Origin: Pontibacter mangrovi
GTDB taxonomy: Bacteria > Bacteroidota > Bacteroidia > Cytophagales > Hymenobacteraceae
Assembly (NCBI RefSeq): GCF_006385705.1
Contig: NZ_VFRQ01000007.1
Span: forward strand, 248,001-312,000
DNA length: 64,000 nucleotides
Reading direction: 5' to 3'
Below, piece by piece: positions 53,022-62,810 of the stretch (the stretch's first letter is position 1; every line of letters begins with the position of its first letter). The notes below the pieces were generated by a model, which worked only from the letters and a program-made list of their open reading frames with translations, had not been told where the DNA came from and did no database searches. A program made the translations under genes and the position numbers.

Positions 53022-53594
53022 ATGGAGCCGATAGCTGATAAAAAGAAAGCCATTTTTGAGAGTACACTGGAGCTGGTGAAGGAAAAAGGCTTCCATGGTA
53101 CACCCATGAGCCTGGTAGCCAAACGGGCTGGCGTGGCGGCAGGCACCATTTACCATTACTTTGAGAGCAAGGAAGAGCTAATTCAGGAGCTTTACCAGTA
53201 CATCAAGAGGCAGGTTATTGAGGTGGTGCAGCGGGAGGACGCAACTGATAAGCCCTATCGCCAATGTTTCTTTAACCTTTGGTATGGGCTTTACCATTAC
53301 TATCGGCATAACGCCAATGTGCTGATGTTCTTTGAGCAGTTCGTTACCTCGCCTTACAATATTTACAAAGACGAGTTGGGCAAAGATGAGTTCTTCCGGT
53401 TGTTGTTCGGCTTCTTTGAGCGGGGCATCGCAGAAGGCCATCTAAAGCAGGTAAGCCCCAAAATAATGGGCACGCTGGCACACAGCAACGTGATCGCTAC
53501 CGTCAAAATTCAGGCCTCTGGCCGGCTCGACCTGCAGGAGGGCGACCTGGAGGAGATACCCCGCATTTTGTGGGATGGCATGCGCAAACAATAG
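53022..53594 (+). CDS. TetR-family regulator of the efflux operon
   Basis: This 190-residue protein has a TetR-type N-terminal helix-turn-helix: AIFESTLELVKEKGFHGTPM, SLVAKRAGVAAGTIYHYFES KEELIQELYQY. The C-terminal ligand-binding domain is all helical (CFFNLWYGLYHYYRHNANVL). It is the first gene before tolC/adaptor/pump and probably represses them. A 139-bp gap separates it from the TolC gene. Confidence 0.92.
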   Translation: MEPIADKKKAIFESTLELVKEKGFHGTPMSLVAKRAGVAAGTIYHYFESKEELIQELYQYIKRQVIEVVQREDATDKPYRQCFFNLWYGLYHYYRHNANVLMFFEQFVTSPYNIYKDELGKDEFFRLLFGFFERGIAEGHLKQVSPKIMGTLAHSNVIATVKIQASGRLDLQEGDLEEIPRILWDGMRKQ

Positions 53595-53732
53595 CATAAA
53601 GTATACTTTAACTGAAGCATTACCCGAAACACATATTATACAACTATGAGAAAAAAATGAATAACACCGTACGCCGCAACTTCAGAACCCATTATCAGAA
53701 AATTTACAACACCTAGTATACAGAACAACTAC

Positions 53733-55064
53733 ATGAAAGTAATGAGACGTTTAAGGCAAATGCTCCTTTGCGTGTTGATTTGCCCTGCGCTGGCACTGGC
53801 GCAAGAGGGCACGCCGCAGGCAGCCAAAAGCCTTACACTGGAACAGTGCGTGGACTATGCGCTGGAGAACAGGGCGGCTGTGGAGCAGGTCCTGCTCGAC
53901 CAGGCCATCGGGGAGCGCGAGATAAAAGCCGACCTCTCAGGCTGGTTTCCCCAGATTAACGCCAGTTTTAACGGAAGCAACAACATTAAGCTGCAGCAGA
54001 CTGTCTTCGGCGACCAAGTGGTAACGCTTGGCCAGAAGTATAACTCTAACCTGTTGCTGGAGGCCAACCAGACCATCTACAGCAGCGAGTTGCTATTGGC
54101 TTCCAAAGCCGCGCGCTTTACCCGCCAGCAGCTCGACCAGCAGATCATCGACACAAAAATCAATACCGTGGTGGCGGTGAGCAAGGCATTTTATGATGTG
54201 CTGCTTACGCAGGAGCAATTCCGCATCCTGCAAGTAAACCTGGCCCGCCAGGAGAAGCAGTACAACGATGCCCGCAGCAGGTATGAGGTAGGCCTGGTAG
54301 ACAAAACCGACTATCAGCGGGCCGCCATAACGCTGGCCAATATCCGCAGCGACATCAAGCGCGCACAGGAAGGCATCAAAGCAAAAGTAGCTTACCTCAA
54401 GCAGCTGATGGGCTACCCGATCGAGTCGGACCTGGACCTGGTGTATGATTATAGCCAAATGGAGCAGGCCGTGCTGGTGGATACGACCGAAATAGTGGAC
54501 TTTGCCAGAAGGATTGAGCTGCAGCGGCTGCAGACACAGCGCCAACTGGTAGGGTTGAACACCGCCTACCGCAAGTGGAGCTTTTTGCCTACTGTGTCGG
54601 CTTTCGGCAACTACAACTGGCTATACTTTAACGACCGCTTTTCTGAGCTCTACAACACGGCCTACCCCACTTCCGCTGTGGGGCTGCGCGTTTCCGTGCC
54701 TATTTTCCAGGGTACCAGAAGATGGCAGAATGTGCGTATCGCCCAATTGCAGGAAGACCGCCTGGACCTGGAGATCGAAGATACCCGCAAGGCCATCAAT
54801 ACCGAATACCAGACAGCGCTTGCCAACTACAAAGGCGACTACACCGAATGGCGCACACTGCAGCAGAACCTGGAGCTGGCCCAGGAGGTGTACGACATCA
54901 TTAAACTACAGTACGACGAAGGCGTGAAAGCCTACGTGGACCTGGTGGTGGCCGAGAGCGAGCTGCGCGCCACCCAGATAAACTATTACAACGCCCTTTA
55001 CAACCTGCTGGCCAGCAAACTGGACTACCAGCGTGCCTTGGGTAACATAGACATCAACCAATAA
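53733..55064 (+). CDS. TolC-family outer-membrane efflux channel
   Basis: This 443-residue precursor has a signal peptide (MLLCVLICPALALAQ). It shows the TolC repeat with long coiled-coil helices: LTLEQCVDYALENRAAVEQVLLDQ in the first half and LQRLQTQRQLVGLNTAYRKWSFLPTVSAFGNY in the second. It has no lipobox. It forms the exit duct for the RND pump encoded downstream. The adaptor gene follows with an intergenic distance of 15 bp. Confidence 0.92.
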   Translation: MKVMRRLRQMLLCVLICPALALAQEGTPQAAKSLTLEQCVDYALENRAAVEQVLLDQAIGEREIKADLSGWFPQINASFNGSNNIKLQQTVFGDQVVTLGQKYNSNLLLEANQTIYSSELLLASKAARFTRQQLDQQIIDTKINTVVAVSKAFYDVLLTQEQFRILQVNLARQEKQYNDARSRYEVGLVDKTDYQRAAITLANIRSDIKRAQEGIKAKVAYLKQLMGYPIESDLDLVYDYSQMEQAVLVDTTEIVDFARRIELQRLQTQRQLVGLNTAYRKWSFLPTVSAFGNYNWLYFNDRFSELYNTAYPTSAVGLRVSVPIFQGTRRWQNVRIAQLQEDRLDLEIEDTRKAINTEYQTALANYKGDYTEWRTLQQNLELAQEVYDIIKLQYDEGVKAYVDLVVAESELRATQINYYNALYNLLASKLDYQRALGNIDINQ

Positions 55065-55079
55065 TCATTGAAAAAGAGC

Positions 55080-56216
55080 ATGAAGAGCAGATATATGTGG
55101 CTGGCAGCAGCCATCGTTAGCCCCACTATACTTATGTCCTGCGGTGGTGATGAGGCCGGGCAACAGCAGATGAACCCGGCAGCCATGGCCGTTCCGGTTA
55201 CCACTTATAAGGTATCGGAGCAAAGCGTAACTGGAAAAGACTCCTACCCCGGCACCGTGGTAGCGCTACAAGAGGTAGAGCTGCGCCCGCAAGTGGCAGG
55301 TTACATTACCAATATTTATGTGCAGGACGGCCAGCGCGTGACCATGGGGCAGAAACTCTACGAAATAGACCGCAGCAAGTACCAGGCCTCCTACCAGCAG
55401 GCGCAGGCCAACCTGGCTAGCGCAAAAGCCAACCTGGCAAAGGTGCAGAAGGACATGGAGCGCTATGAAAGACTGGCCGAAAAGGATGCTATAGCCAGCC
55501 AGCAGGTGGATTATGCCCGCACCGCCGTGCAAACGGCCCAGGCGCAGGTAGCCGCCGCACAGGCGCAGGTGCAGAGCGCCTCCACTGATTTGGGCTACGC
55601 TGTCATCAACGCGCCTTTCTCCGGCATCATCGGCATCTCACAGGTACGCGTGGGCGCGCAGGTTTCGCCGGGCCAGCCCTTGCTGAACACCATCTCTACG
55701 ACAGACCCGATGGCCGTAGACTTTGCCATAAATGAGCAGGAGATCAGCCGTTTCGGCAGAATGCAGCAGGGCAACCAACCCGACTCGCTTTTTACGCTTA
55801 CGCTGAACAATGAAGAGCAGTACCCGCAAACAGGCAAACTGGTGGCCATAGACAGGGCCATCGGCCGCCAGTCGGGCACCACCACCGTTCGGGTACAGTT
55901 CCCGAACCCGAATGGTGCGCTCATACCGGGCATGACCGTTGGCGTGAACGTGCTGAACCAGGACATCGGCGAGCAGCTGGTAATCCCTTACAAGGCCGTA
56001 TCGGAGCAGTTGGGTGAGTTTTACGTGTATGTGGTGCAGGGCGACTCGGCTGTGCAGCAGAACGTGCAACTAGGCACTCGCTTTGGCGGCAACATCGTGA
56101 TACGGGAGGGGCTGAAAGACGGCCAGCAGGTAGTGACGGAAGGCATTCAGCGGCTACGCCAGGGAGCGAAAGTACAAGTTGGCGCGCCGCAGCAGCAATC
56201 AGAAGCTAAAAAGTAA
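55080..56216 (+). CDS. RND efflux periplasmic adaptor (MFP), lipoprotein
   Basis: I start at the ATG at 55080 (378 residues); a TTG 12 bases upstream is less likely. The lipobox is ILMSCGGDE. The adaptor then has lipoyl/hairpin segments (VVALQEVELRPQVAGYITNIYVQDGQRV), a long Ala/Gln-rich coiled-coil hairpin (about 100-160: QANLASAKANLAKVQKDMERY), and a beta-barrel (VDFAINEQEISRFG ... GKLVAIDRAIG). It bridges the inner-membrane pump and the TolC channel. Operon gene 3 of 4. Confidence 0.93.
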   Translation: MKSRYMWLAAAIVSPTILMSCGGDEAGQQQMNPAAMAVPVTTYKVSEQSVTGKDSYPGTVVALQEVELRPQVAGYITNIYVQDGQRVTMGQKLYEIDRSKYQASYQQAQANLASAKANLAKVQKDMERYERLAEKDAIASQQVDYARTAVQTAQAQVAAAQAQVQSASTDLGYAVINAPFSGIIGISQVRVGAQVSPGQPLLNTISTTDPMAVDFAINEQEISRFGRMQQGNQPDSLFTLTLNNEEQYPQTGKLVAIDRAIGRQSGTTTVRVQFPNPNGALIPGMTVGVNVLNQDIGEQLVIPYKAVSEQLGEFYVYVVQGDSAVQQNVQLGTRFGGNIVIREGLKDGQQVVTEGIQRLRQGAKVQVGAPQQQSEAKK

Positions 56217-56260
56217 TTTCTACACTCTTTGCATAAAGAACTTATACTACCTATAGAAAG

Positions 56261-59200
56261 ATGATTTCAGATGTTTTTATAAGAAGGCCCGTCACCTCCA
56301 TCGTGATCTCCATTGTGATCGTGCTGGTGGGGGTGCTGGCTATGATGAACCTGCCCGTAACGCAGTACCCGGACATCTCCCCTCCTACGGTTTCTGTTTC
56401 TGCCAACTATACCGGCGCTGACGCGCAGACGGTGGAGCAGACGGTGGCTACGCCTGTGGAAACGCAGATCAACGGAACGCCGGGCATGGCCTATATCACC
56501 TCTACCAACACCAGTACCGGGCAGATGAACATGTCGGTTACCTTTGAGATCGGCACCGACATCGATATTGCCACGCTGGACGTGCAGAACAGGGCCAGTA
56601 TTGCTGAGCCAAGCCTGCCCGAGGAAGTAAGGCGCCTGGGCGTGACCGTGCGGAAGCGTAACCCAAGCATCATGATGGTGGTGGGTATTTTCTCGCCTAA
56701 GGGCACGCATGACATCCAGTACCTGGATAACTTCACCAACATTTTTGTGCGCGACGCCTTGCTTCGTGTGCCGGGGGTGGGTGATATCAATGCCCTGGGG
56801 CAGGACTTTAGTATGCGCGTGTGGCTGAAGCCGGACAAACTGGCCCAGTACAATATCAGCACCAGCGAGATAACTGCCGCCATACAGGAGCAGAACCTGC
56901 AGGTGGCTGCGGGAACCGTGGGCGCCAAGCCGCAGCACGACTCTCAGGCTTTCCAGTACCCGATCACCGTAAAAGGACGCCTGCAGACCCAGGAGGAGTT
57001 CGGCAACATCATCGTGCGCACCAATCCGCAGGATGGTAGCCTGGTATACTTACGCGATGTGGCACGGCTGGAGTTTGGCCGCTTCGACTATGGCCGCGCC
57101 GCTACCATCAATGGCAAGCCTTCCACCATTCTGCTCATGTACCAGGCACCCGGCAGTAACGCCCTGGAGACAGCAGATGGCATATATGCCGCCCTGGAGG
57201 ACCTGAAAGCCACTTTCCCGGCTGACGTAGACTATGTGGTGTCGTTTGAGACGGTATCGGTAGTGCAGGTGTCCATCAACGAGGTGGTGCACACGCTGGT
57301 AGAGGCGCTGATTCTGGTAATCATAGTGGTGTTCCTCTTCCTGCAAAGCTGGCGCGCCACGCTGGTGCCCATCCTGGCTATCCCGGTGTCCATCATCGGT
57401 ACCTTTATTTTCTTTATTCCGCTAGGCTTTACCATCAACACGCTGACGCTTTTTGGCTTCGTGCTGGCCATAGGTATTGTGGTAGACGACGCCATTGTAG
57501 TGGTGGAGGCTGTGCAGCATTACATAGACCATGAACGGCTGTCGGCCAGGGAGGCCACGCGCAAAGCCATGAAGGATATTACCGCACCGGTAATCGCCAT
57601 TGCCCTGATTCTGGCGGCGGTGTTTATACCGGTGGGCTTTATACCAGGCATCGTAGGTAGATTGTACCAACAGTTTGCCATCACCATAGCCATCTCGGTG
57701 CTGATCTCTGCCTTCGTGGCCCTTACTCTGACGCCTGCCCTGTGCTCGCTGATGCTCAAGCCGATGAACGTGAACAGGGACTCCAAAGGCCTGAACAAGT
57801 TCTTCTACCTGTTTAACAACTGGTTTGCCCGCACAACCGAGTCCTACTCGCATGGGGTGCGTAAAAGTATAAAAGCTACGCCACTGGTGCTTATCCTGCT
57901 GGTTTGCCTTTATGTGGGTACCGTGGGGCTGTTTGCCACCAAGCCTACCGGCTTTATACCTACCGAGGACGAAGGGCGCCTTTTCGTAGCGATAGAGTTG
58001 CCGGAAGGCTCCTCTGCCACCAGAACAGAGGCGACGCTGGCTGAAATAGGGACGATCATGGCAGACATTCCGGCCATCCGCAACTATACGGCTATCGGGG
58101 GACTGAATGCCATTAACTTCTCCTTCAAATCGAACAGCGGTACCATCTTCCTGCAACTGCAGCCCTGGGACCAGCGGGAGGATGAGGCGGACCAGTTGCA
58201 GGGCGTTATGAACACGCTAAACCAGCGCTTTGCCGCCATTAAAGAAGCCAACATCCGGGTGGTAGCGCCGCCTGCCATTCCTGGTTTGGGCCAGTCCGGC
58301 GGCTTTAGCTTTATGCTGGAGCAAAGAGCCGGCGGCGACATCAAGGCTTTTGAGGCAACGCTTGGGCAGTTTGTGGCTGCTGCCAATGCCCGGCCTGAGA
58401 TTGCCATGGCCTATAGTTTCTTTAACACCCGCACCCCAGGCTATGAAGTAACGGTAGACCGCGAAAAAACAAAGCAGCTGGGAGTGAACATTGCGGATGT
58501 ATATGCCACCATGTCCTCGCTGATGGGTAGCCGCTACATTAATGACTTTACGCGCTACGGCCGTAACTTCAGGGTAGTGGCCCAGGCCGACACGGCTTAC
58601 CGCATGGATATTGAAAGCCTGAACCAGTATTACGTGATGAACCGCCAGGGAGGATCGGTGCCGCTGAGCGCGCTGATTACTTCCAAGCTGGTGGAGAACC
58701 CTGCCGTAATCTCGCACTACAACCTGTTTAGGGCTGCCGAGGTGATGGGTAGCGCCGCGCCGGGCTACAGTAGCGGCCAGGCACTGCAGGCGCTGCAGGA
58801 GGTGGCGGCACAGGTGCTGCCGGCCGGCTACGGTTACGACTTCTCGGGCCTGAGCCGGGAGGAACTGGCGGCCGGAAACAGCACGGTCTATATCTTCACG
58901 CTTTCTATCCTGCTGGTGCTGTTGCTGCTGGCGGCGCTGTATGAAAGCTGGTCTGTGCCGTTCTCCATACTTTTCGCCATTCCTCTAGGGATGTTCGGTG
59001 CCATTCTGGCGCTGACGCTGCTGCCTAAGCTGGACAACAACGTGTACGCGCAGATCGGTATGATTACGCTGATTGGTTTGGCCGCCAAGAACGCCATTCT
59101 GATTGTGGAGTTTGCCAAAGAGCGCGTGGACCGGGGCATGGAGCTGATAGAGGCGACGATAGAAGCTGTAAAACTGCGTCTGCGCCCGATCCTGATGACC

Positions 59201-59449
59201 TCCATGGCCTTTATTCTGGGCGTGGTTCCATTGGCGCTGGCATCTGGTGCCGGAGCCGTATCGCGTCAAACTATCGGTTGGGTAGTGATTGGCGGTATGC
59301 TGGCCGCCACGTTCCTGGCGATCTTTATTGTGCCGGTGCTCTATGTGGTCATCACCCGTTTGGCCTATGGCAAGAAAGGACTGGCTGAGCTGCGTGCCCA
59401 AGCCGACAACCGAGAAGATGAGGGGGGCGACCCTGCTTACGTTAACTAA
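56261..59449 (+). CDS. RND multidrug efflux pump (HAE1/AcrB type)
   Basis: This 1062-residue inner-membrane pump has 12 predicted helices in two halves. It begins with the typical MISDVFIRRPVTSIVISIVIVLVGVLA. TM4 contains the proton-relay pair D-D (GIVVDDAIVVVEAV). Two large periplasmic loops (porter domains) follow TM1 and TM7. It is an AcrB/MexB-like proton antiporter for drugs or other compounds. It is the last gene of the TetR-TolC-MFP-RND operon, followed by a strong terminator. Confidence 0.95.
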   Translation: MISDVFIRRPVTSIVISIVIVLVGVLAMMNLPVTQYPDISPPTVSVSANYTGADAQTVEQTVATPVETQINGTPGMAYITSTNTSTGQMNMSVTFEIGTDIDIATLDVQNRASIAEPSLPEEVRRLGVTVRKRNPSIMMVVGIFSPKGTHDIQYLDNFTNIFVRDALLRVPGVGDINALGQDFSMRVWLKPDKLAQYNISTSEITAAIQEQNLQVAAGTVGAKPQHDSQAFQYPITVKGRLQTQEEFGNIIVRTNPQDGSLVYLRDVARLEFGRFDYGRAATINGKPSTILLMYQAPGSNALETADGIYAALEDLKATFPADVDYVVSFETVSVVQVSINEVVHTLVEALILVIIVVFLFLQSWRATLVPILAIPVSIIGTFIFFIPLGFTINTLTLFGFVLAIGIVVDDAIVVVEAVQHYIDHERLSAREATRKAMKDITAPVIAIALILAAVFIPVGFIPGIVGRLYQQFAITIAISVLISAFVALTLTPALCSLMLKPMNVNRDSKGLNKFFYLFNNWFARTTESYSHGVRKSIKATPLVLILLVCLYVGTVGLFATKPTGFIPTEDEGRLFVAIELPEGSSATRTEATLAEIGTIMADIPAIRNYTAIGGLNAINFSFKSNSGTIFLQLQPWDQREDEADQLQGVMNTLNQRFAAIKEANIRVVAPPAIPGLGQSGGFSFMLEQRAGGDIKAFEATLGQFVAAANARPEIAMAYSFFNTRTPGYEVTVDREKTKQLGVNIADVYATMSSLMGSRYINDFTRYGRNFRVVAQADTAYRMDIESLNQYYVMNRQGGSVPLSALITSKLVENPAVISHYNLFRAAEVMGSAAPGYSSGQALQALQEVAAQVLPAGYGYDFSGLSREELAAGNSTVYIFTLSILLVLLLLAALYESWSVPFSILFAIPLGMFGAILALTLLPKLDNNVYAQIGMITLIGLAAKNAILIVEFAKERVDRGMELIEATIEAVKLRLRPILMTSMAFILGVVPLALASGAGAVSRQTIGWVVIGGMLAATFLAIFIVPVLYVVITRLAYGKKGLAELRAQADNREDEGGDPAYVN

Positions 59450-59491
59450 ACTCAACAACAAGAACCGAGTAACCTAAATACTACCGTTCAG

Positions 59492-59528
59492 ACAGCCCCG
59501 CCTCATTGAGACGGGGCTGTTTTTTTTT
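59492..59528 (+). terminator. Terminator of the RND operon
   Basis: Perfect arms ACAGCCCCG (59492-59500) and CGGGGCTGT (59512-59520) followed by eight T. Confidence 0.9.
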
Positions 59529-59716
59529 GGCATCTCCCCTATCCACTGCCTTATTTAACTACTTGCTGTCCGATAACCCATAGGAGCGAAGGAGACTACA
59601 GGCCCTCCCCTGCTTAGAAGGTCAGGCAGCAGGTAAAAGCTTAAATTTTTCCTGCGCATCTTTAATCTGGCAATGGGGCAACCTCTTAAAATACTTCACA
59701 ATCAATCATTTATACT

Positions 59717-59738
59717 TTAAGTGATAAAAATCACTTAA
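59717..59738. promoter_or_regulatory. CRP/FNR-family binding palindrome upstream of nirK
   Basis: The sequence is TTAAGTGAT-N4-ATCACTTAA: 9-bp perfect arms around a 4-bp spacer. Its core TGAT-N4-ATCA is the FNR/DNR/NnrR type. It sits 76 bp before the nirK ATG. Oxygen- or NO-responsive activation of nirK by a CRP/FNR-family protein is inferred; the regulator is not in the window. Confidence 0.75.
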
Positions 59739-59813
59739 GTGTATGACTACTGTCATAAGTGGCGTGGCGGCCGTGCTGTTATTTAGCATCAGAAAACCAC
59801 TAAACATCTGCTT

Positions 59814-61289
59814 ATGAAAAGGTCTACCATCCAAAAATCAGTCGTGCTGGCCGCTCTTGGCTTATATAGTATAGGCATCCTGAGTTCCTGCAGCACACAA
59901 ACCTCCCAGGCTGAAACAACGGCAAATACAGAGGAAGCCACTCCTAAAGAGCTGCCTGTGATTCAGGCCGAGCTGACGGATGCGCCGCTGGTGCCGGCTC
60001 CCATTGCACGTAAACATGCCGCCAAGGTGGTGGTAAACCTGGAGGTGAAGGAAGTAGTGAAGCGCCTGGCCGATGGTGTGGACTATACTTTCTGGACCTT
60101 TGGCGGCTCCGTGCCGGGCAAGTTTATCCGTATCCGCCAGCATGATGAGGTGGAGTTTCACCTGATGAACCACCCGGACAGCAAGAACCCGCACAACATC
60201 GACCTGCACGCCGTAACCGGTCCGGGTGGTGGCGCGGCCTCCACCTTTACTGCGCCGGGCCACGAAACGGTTTTCAACTTTAAGGCCCTGAACCCTGGCC
60301 TGTATGTGTACCACTGCGCCACAGCGCCGGTAGGTATGCACATAGCCAACGGCATGTATGGCCTTATTTTGGTGGAGCCGGAGGAAGGCTTGCCAGCAGT
60401 AGACAAGGAGTACTACGTGATGCAGGGCGACTTCTACACCAAAGGCGACTTTGGCGATCCCGGCCTGCAGCCCTTCGACATGCAGAAGGCCCTGAACGAG
60501 AATCCGTCTTATGTCGTGTTCAACGGCTCTGTAGGTGCCCTCACCGGCGACAAGGCGCTGACTGCCAAGGTAGGTGAGAAAGTGCGCCTGTTTGTAGGCA
60601 ACGGCGGTCCGAACATGATCTCCTCTTTCCACGTCATCGGCGAGATCTTCGACAAAGTATACACCGAGGGCGGCTCTAAGGCAAACGAGAACATTCAGAC
60701 CACGCTGGTACCTGCCGGCGGCGCAGCCATCACGGAGTTCAAAACCGATGTGCCGGGCAACTATGTGCTGGTCGACCACTCAATCTTCCGGGCCTTCAAC
60801 AAAGGCGCTTTGGGTATGCTGAAAGTAGAGGGAGGCGACGAAAAGAACATCTACTCCGGCCAAATACTGGATAAGATCTACCAGCCAGAGGGCAGCACGC
60901 TGCAGGAAATGCCAACAGCCAGCGCGCCTAAGGCAGCCGTGGCCACCAACAAGGAGATGCGTCTGGAGCTGGGTAAAACGCTGTATGCCCAAAACTGCCA
61001 GGCCTGCCACCAGGCTGAGGGCCAGGGCATTAAAGGCGCCTTCCCTCCTCTTGCCAAATCCGACTTCCTGAACACCGACGTGAACCGAGCCATTGGGGTG
61101 GTAGCGCACGGCCTGGAAGGACAGATCAAGGTGAACGGCGAGCTCTACAACAGCACTATGCCGAAGCTGAAGCTCTCTGATGAGGAAATTGCCAACGTAC
61201 TGACCTTTGTGATGAACAACTGGGGCAACAAGGGTGGCGAGGTAACCCCTGCTCAGGTAGATAAAGCGAAGAAATCCTTTAAGCACTAA
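59814..61289 (+). CDS. nirK: Copper nitrite reductase (AniA/NirK class II) fused to cytochrome c
   Basis: This 491-residue lipoprotein (lipobox LSSCSTQ) reduces nitrite to NO in the periplasm. Copper ligands are visible: H-N-I-D-L-H (type 1 and type 2 His plus the catalytic Asp), [18 protein letters not shown] (His, Cys, His, Met) and a late His in [11 protein letters not shown]. The [10 protein letters not shown] spacing is that of the AniA-type class II enzymes. A C-terminal cytochrome c domain (about 385-480) has the heme site C-x2-C-H (NCQACHQ, about residue 394) and a Met ligand in [13 protein letters not shown], providing built-in electron entry. A CRP/FNR-type palindrome precedes it. 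Confidence 0.95.
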   Translation: MKRSTIQKSVVLAALGLYSIGILSSCSTQTSQAETTANTEEATPKELPVIQAELTDAPLVPAPIARKHAAKVVVNLEVKEVVKRLADGVDYTFWTFGGSVPGKFIRIRQHDEVEFHLMNHPDSKNPHNIDLHAVTGPGGGAASTFTAPGHETVFNFKALNPGLYVYHCATAPVGMHIANGMYGLILVEPEEGLPAVDKEYYVMQGDFYTKGDFGDPGLQPFDMQKALNENPSYVVFNGSVGALTGDKALTAKVGEKVRLFVGNGGPNMISSFHVIGEIFDKVYTEGGSKANENIQTTLVPAGGAAITEFKTDVPGNYVLVDHSIFRAFNKGALGMLKVEGGDEKNIYSGQILDKIYQPEGSTLQEMPTASAPKAAVATNKEMRLELGKTLYAQNCQACHQAEGQGIKGAFPPLAKSDFLNTDVNRAIGVVAHGLEGQIKVNGELYNSTMPKLKLSDEEIANVLTFVMNNWGNKGGEVTPAQVDKAKKSFKH

Positions 61290-61299
61290 TTTACCAGCA

Positions 61300-62088
61300 A
61301 TGCACCACAGACTAACGCTTATCGTTCTGCTGGCTGTTTTCTGCTGGAAAGCACAGGCACAAAAGTCTCTCCCGCAAGCCATGGTTTTGGTAAAGGGAGG
61401 CACTTTTGTGCCCCTTTACGGAGGTGACTCCACTGCCGTGAAAGTACAGAGCTTTCTGCTCGACGTTTACCCGGTGACAAACCAGCAATACCTGGACTTC
61501 CTGCAGAAGAACCCCGCTTGGCGCAAATCGGCGGTAAAGAAAATATTTGCCGACCAGAACTACCTGCGTGGCTGGGAAACGGACTTAAGCTATGGCCCTA
61601 ACCCGGAAAAGATCAGTAACAGCCCGGTGGTGAGCGTGTCGTGGTTTGCGGCGAAGGCTTACTGCGAGTGCCAGGGCAAGCGCCTGGCCACGGTGGAGGA
61701 GTGGGAATATGCCGCCATGGCCAGCGAAACCAAAGCCAATGCGGCCAACGATGAAAAGTTTTACCAGCGCAGTATCGAGTGGTACAGCCAGCCCAACCCT
61801 ACTTACCTGCCGCCTGTGCAGCAAAGCTTTAAAAACTACTATGGCCTGTACGGCATGATCGGGCTGGTGTGGGAATGGACGCAGGACTTTAACTCCGCCC
61901 TTCTCATCGGCGAATCCAGGGCCAACGCCAGCCTGGACAGGCAACTGTTCTGCGGCTCCGGCTCCAGCGGTGCCAAAGACACCAAGAACTACGTGGCTTT
62001 TATGCGCTATGCCTTCCGCTCCAGCCTAAAGGCCAACTACACGGTCTCCAACCTGGGCTTCCGCTGTGCCCAAAGCCTGCAGCCATAG
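61300..62088 (+). CDS. nirV: NirV-like formylglycine-generating-enzyme-fold protein
   Basis: This 262-residue protein has a signal peptide (LTLIVLLAVFCWKAQAQ). The fold is FGE/SUMF1-like: MVLVKGGTFVPLYGGDS, LLDVYPVTNQQYLDFLQKNP, SNSPVVSVSWFAAKAYCECQGKRLATVEEWEYAA, GLVWEWTQDF and SNLGFRCAQ. The catalytic Cys pair of true formylglycine enzymes is not convincingly present. Such proteins, called NirV, commonly follow nirK; their role in nitrite reductase maturation is proposed, not settled. It lies 10 bp after nirK, so they share an mRNA. Confidence 0.85.
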   Translation: MHHRLTLIVLLAVFCWKAQAQKSLPQAMVLVKGGTFVPLYGGDSTAVKVQSFLLDVYPVTNQQYLDFLQKNPAWRKSAVKKIFADQNYLRGWETDLSYGPNPEKISNSPVVSVSWFAAKAYCECQGKRLATVEEWEYAAMASETKANAANDEKFYQRSIEWYSQPNPTYLPPVQQSFKNYYGLYGMIGLVWEWTQDFNSALLIGESRANASLDRQLFCGSGSSGAKDTKNYVAFMRYAFRSSLKANYTVSNLGFRCAQSLQP

Positions 62089-62134
62089 CCTTTATACTTA
62101 TTGATTCCCGCACAAACTATTTAAAGAAGTTACC

Positions 62135-62770
62135 ATGAAAAGCCTTTTCTGCCTCAGTTTTATACTTGCCCTGGCCCTGAGTGGCTGCAAACAGCCGCAA
62201 CCCGCCGATGCGCATGCTTCGCACCAGGCTATGGCACCAACAGCAACGGCTGTGGCGACAAATCAGCCGCTCAGTGATATGTCGCTGTACAACCTCTCCT
62301 CGGAGTGGCAAAACCAGAACGGGGAGCCGCTTACGCTGCCGCAGCTGCAGGGCAAAGTGCAGCTGATGGCCATGATCTATACCAGCTGCACCTACGCCTG
62401 TCCCCGTATCGTGGCCGACCTCAGGCGCATTGAGGAGTCGCTGGACAAGTATGAGACAGGCGATGTGGGCATTGTGCTGGTCACCATGGACCCGGAAAAC
62501 GACACGCCCGAAAAGCTGAAAGCCTTTGCCCAGGAAAATAAGCTGAACCCCGACCGCTGGACGCTGCTGACCAGCTCGGAGGCAAACATACAGGAGCTGG
62601 CGGTGCTGCTGAACATGAAGTATAAAAACAGCGGCAACGGTCAGATCGCGCACTCCAACATCATCTCGGTGCTGAATGCGCAGGGAGAGATCATGCACCA
62701 GCAGCAGGGATTGGGCACCGACCCGGACGAGACGGTGAAAAGCATTGAGGCGCTGCTGCAGGCACTATAG
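62135..62770 (+). CDS. SCO-family copper chaperone lipoprotein
   Basis: This 211-residue protein has the lipobox LALSGCKQ, then a thioredoxin fold with the copper-binding C-x3-C-P motif (IYTSCTYACPRIVADLRR) and a late His in GQIAHSNIISVLN. SCO proteins deliver copper to the CuA site of cytochrome oxidase; beside nirK it may help load nitrite reductase or a nitrous-oxide or cytochrome oxidase. It lies 46 bp after nirV on the same strand. Confidence 0.9.
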   Translation: MKSLFCLSFILALALSGCKQPQPADAHASHQAMAPTATAVATNQPLSDMSLYNLSSEWQNQNGEPLTLPQLQGKVQLMAMIYTSCTYACPRIVADLRRIEESLDKYETGDVGIVLVTMDPENDTPEKLKAFAQENKLNPDRWTLLTSSEANIQELAVLLNMKYKNSGNGQIAHSNIISVLNAQGEIMHQQQGLGTDPDETVKSIEALLQAL

Positions 62771-62810
62771 AATATTTTAATTACAAATGAACGCTTCAAA
62801 CCACCTTGCC

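Larger units (their letters stand above)
59450..59813. other. Spacer with terminator and the nirK control region
   Basis: It carries the RND terminator (59492-59528) and then about 180 bp without features. A near-perfect CRP/FNR-type palindrome lies at 59717-59738, 76 bp before nirK. No gene is seen. Confidence 0.6.

Noticed and set aside
57422-58156. Open frame of about 244 codons opposite the RND pump gene
   Set aside because: It is an antisense shadow of a well-conserved pump; the encoded sequence is His/Gly/Arg-rich without motif.
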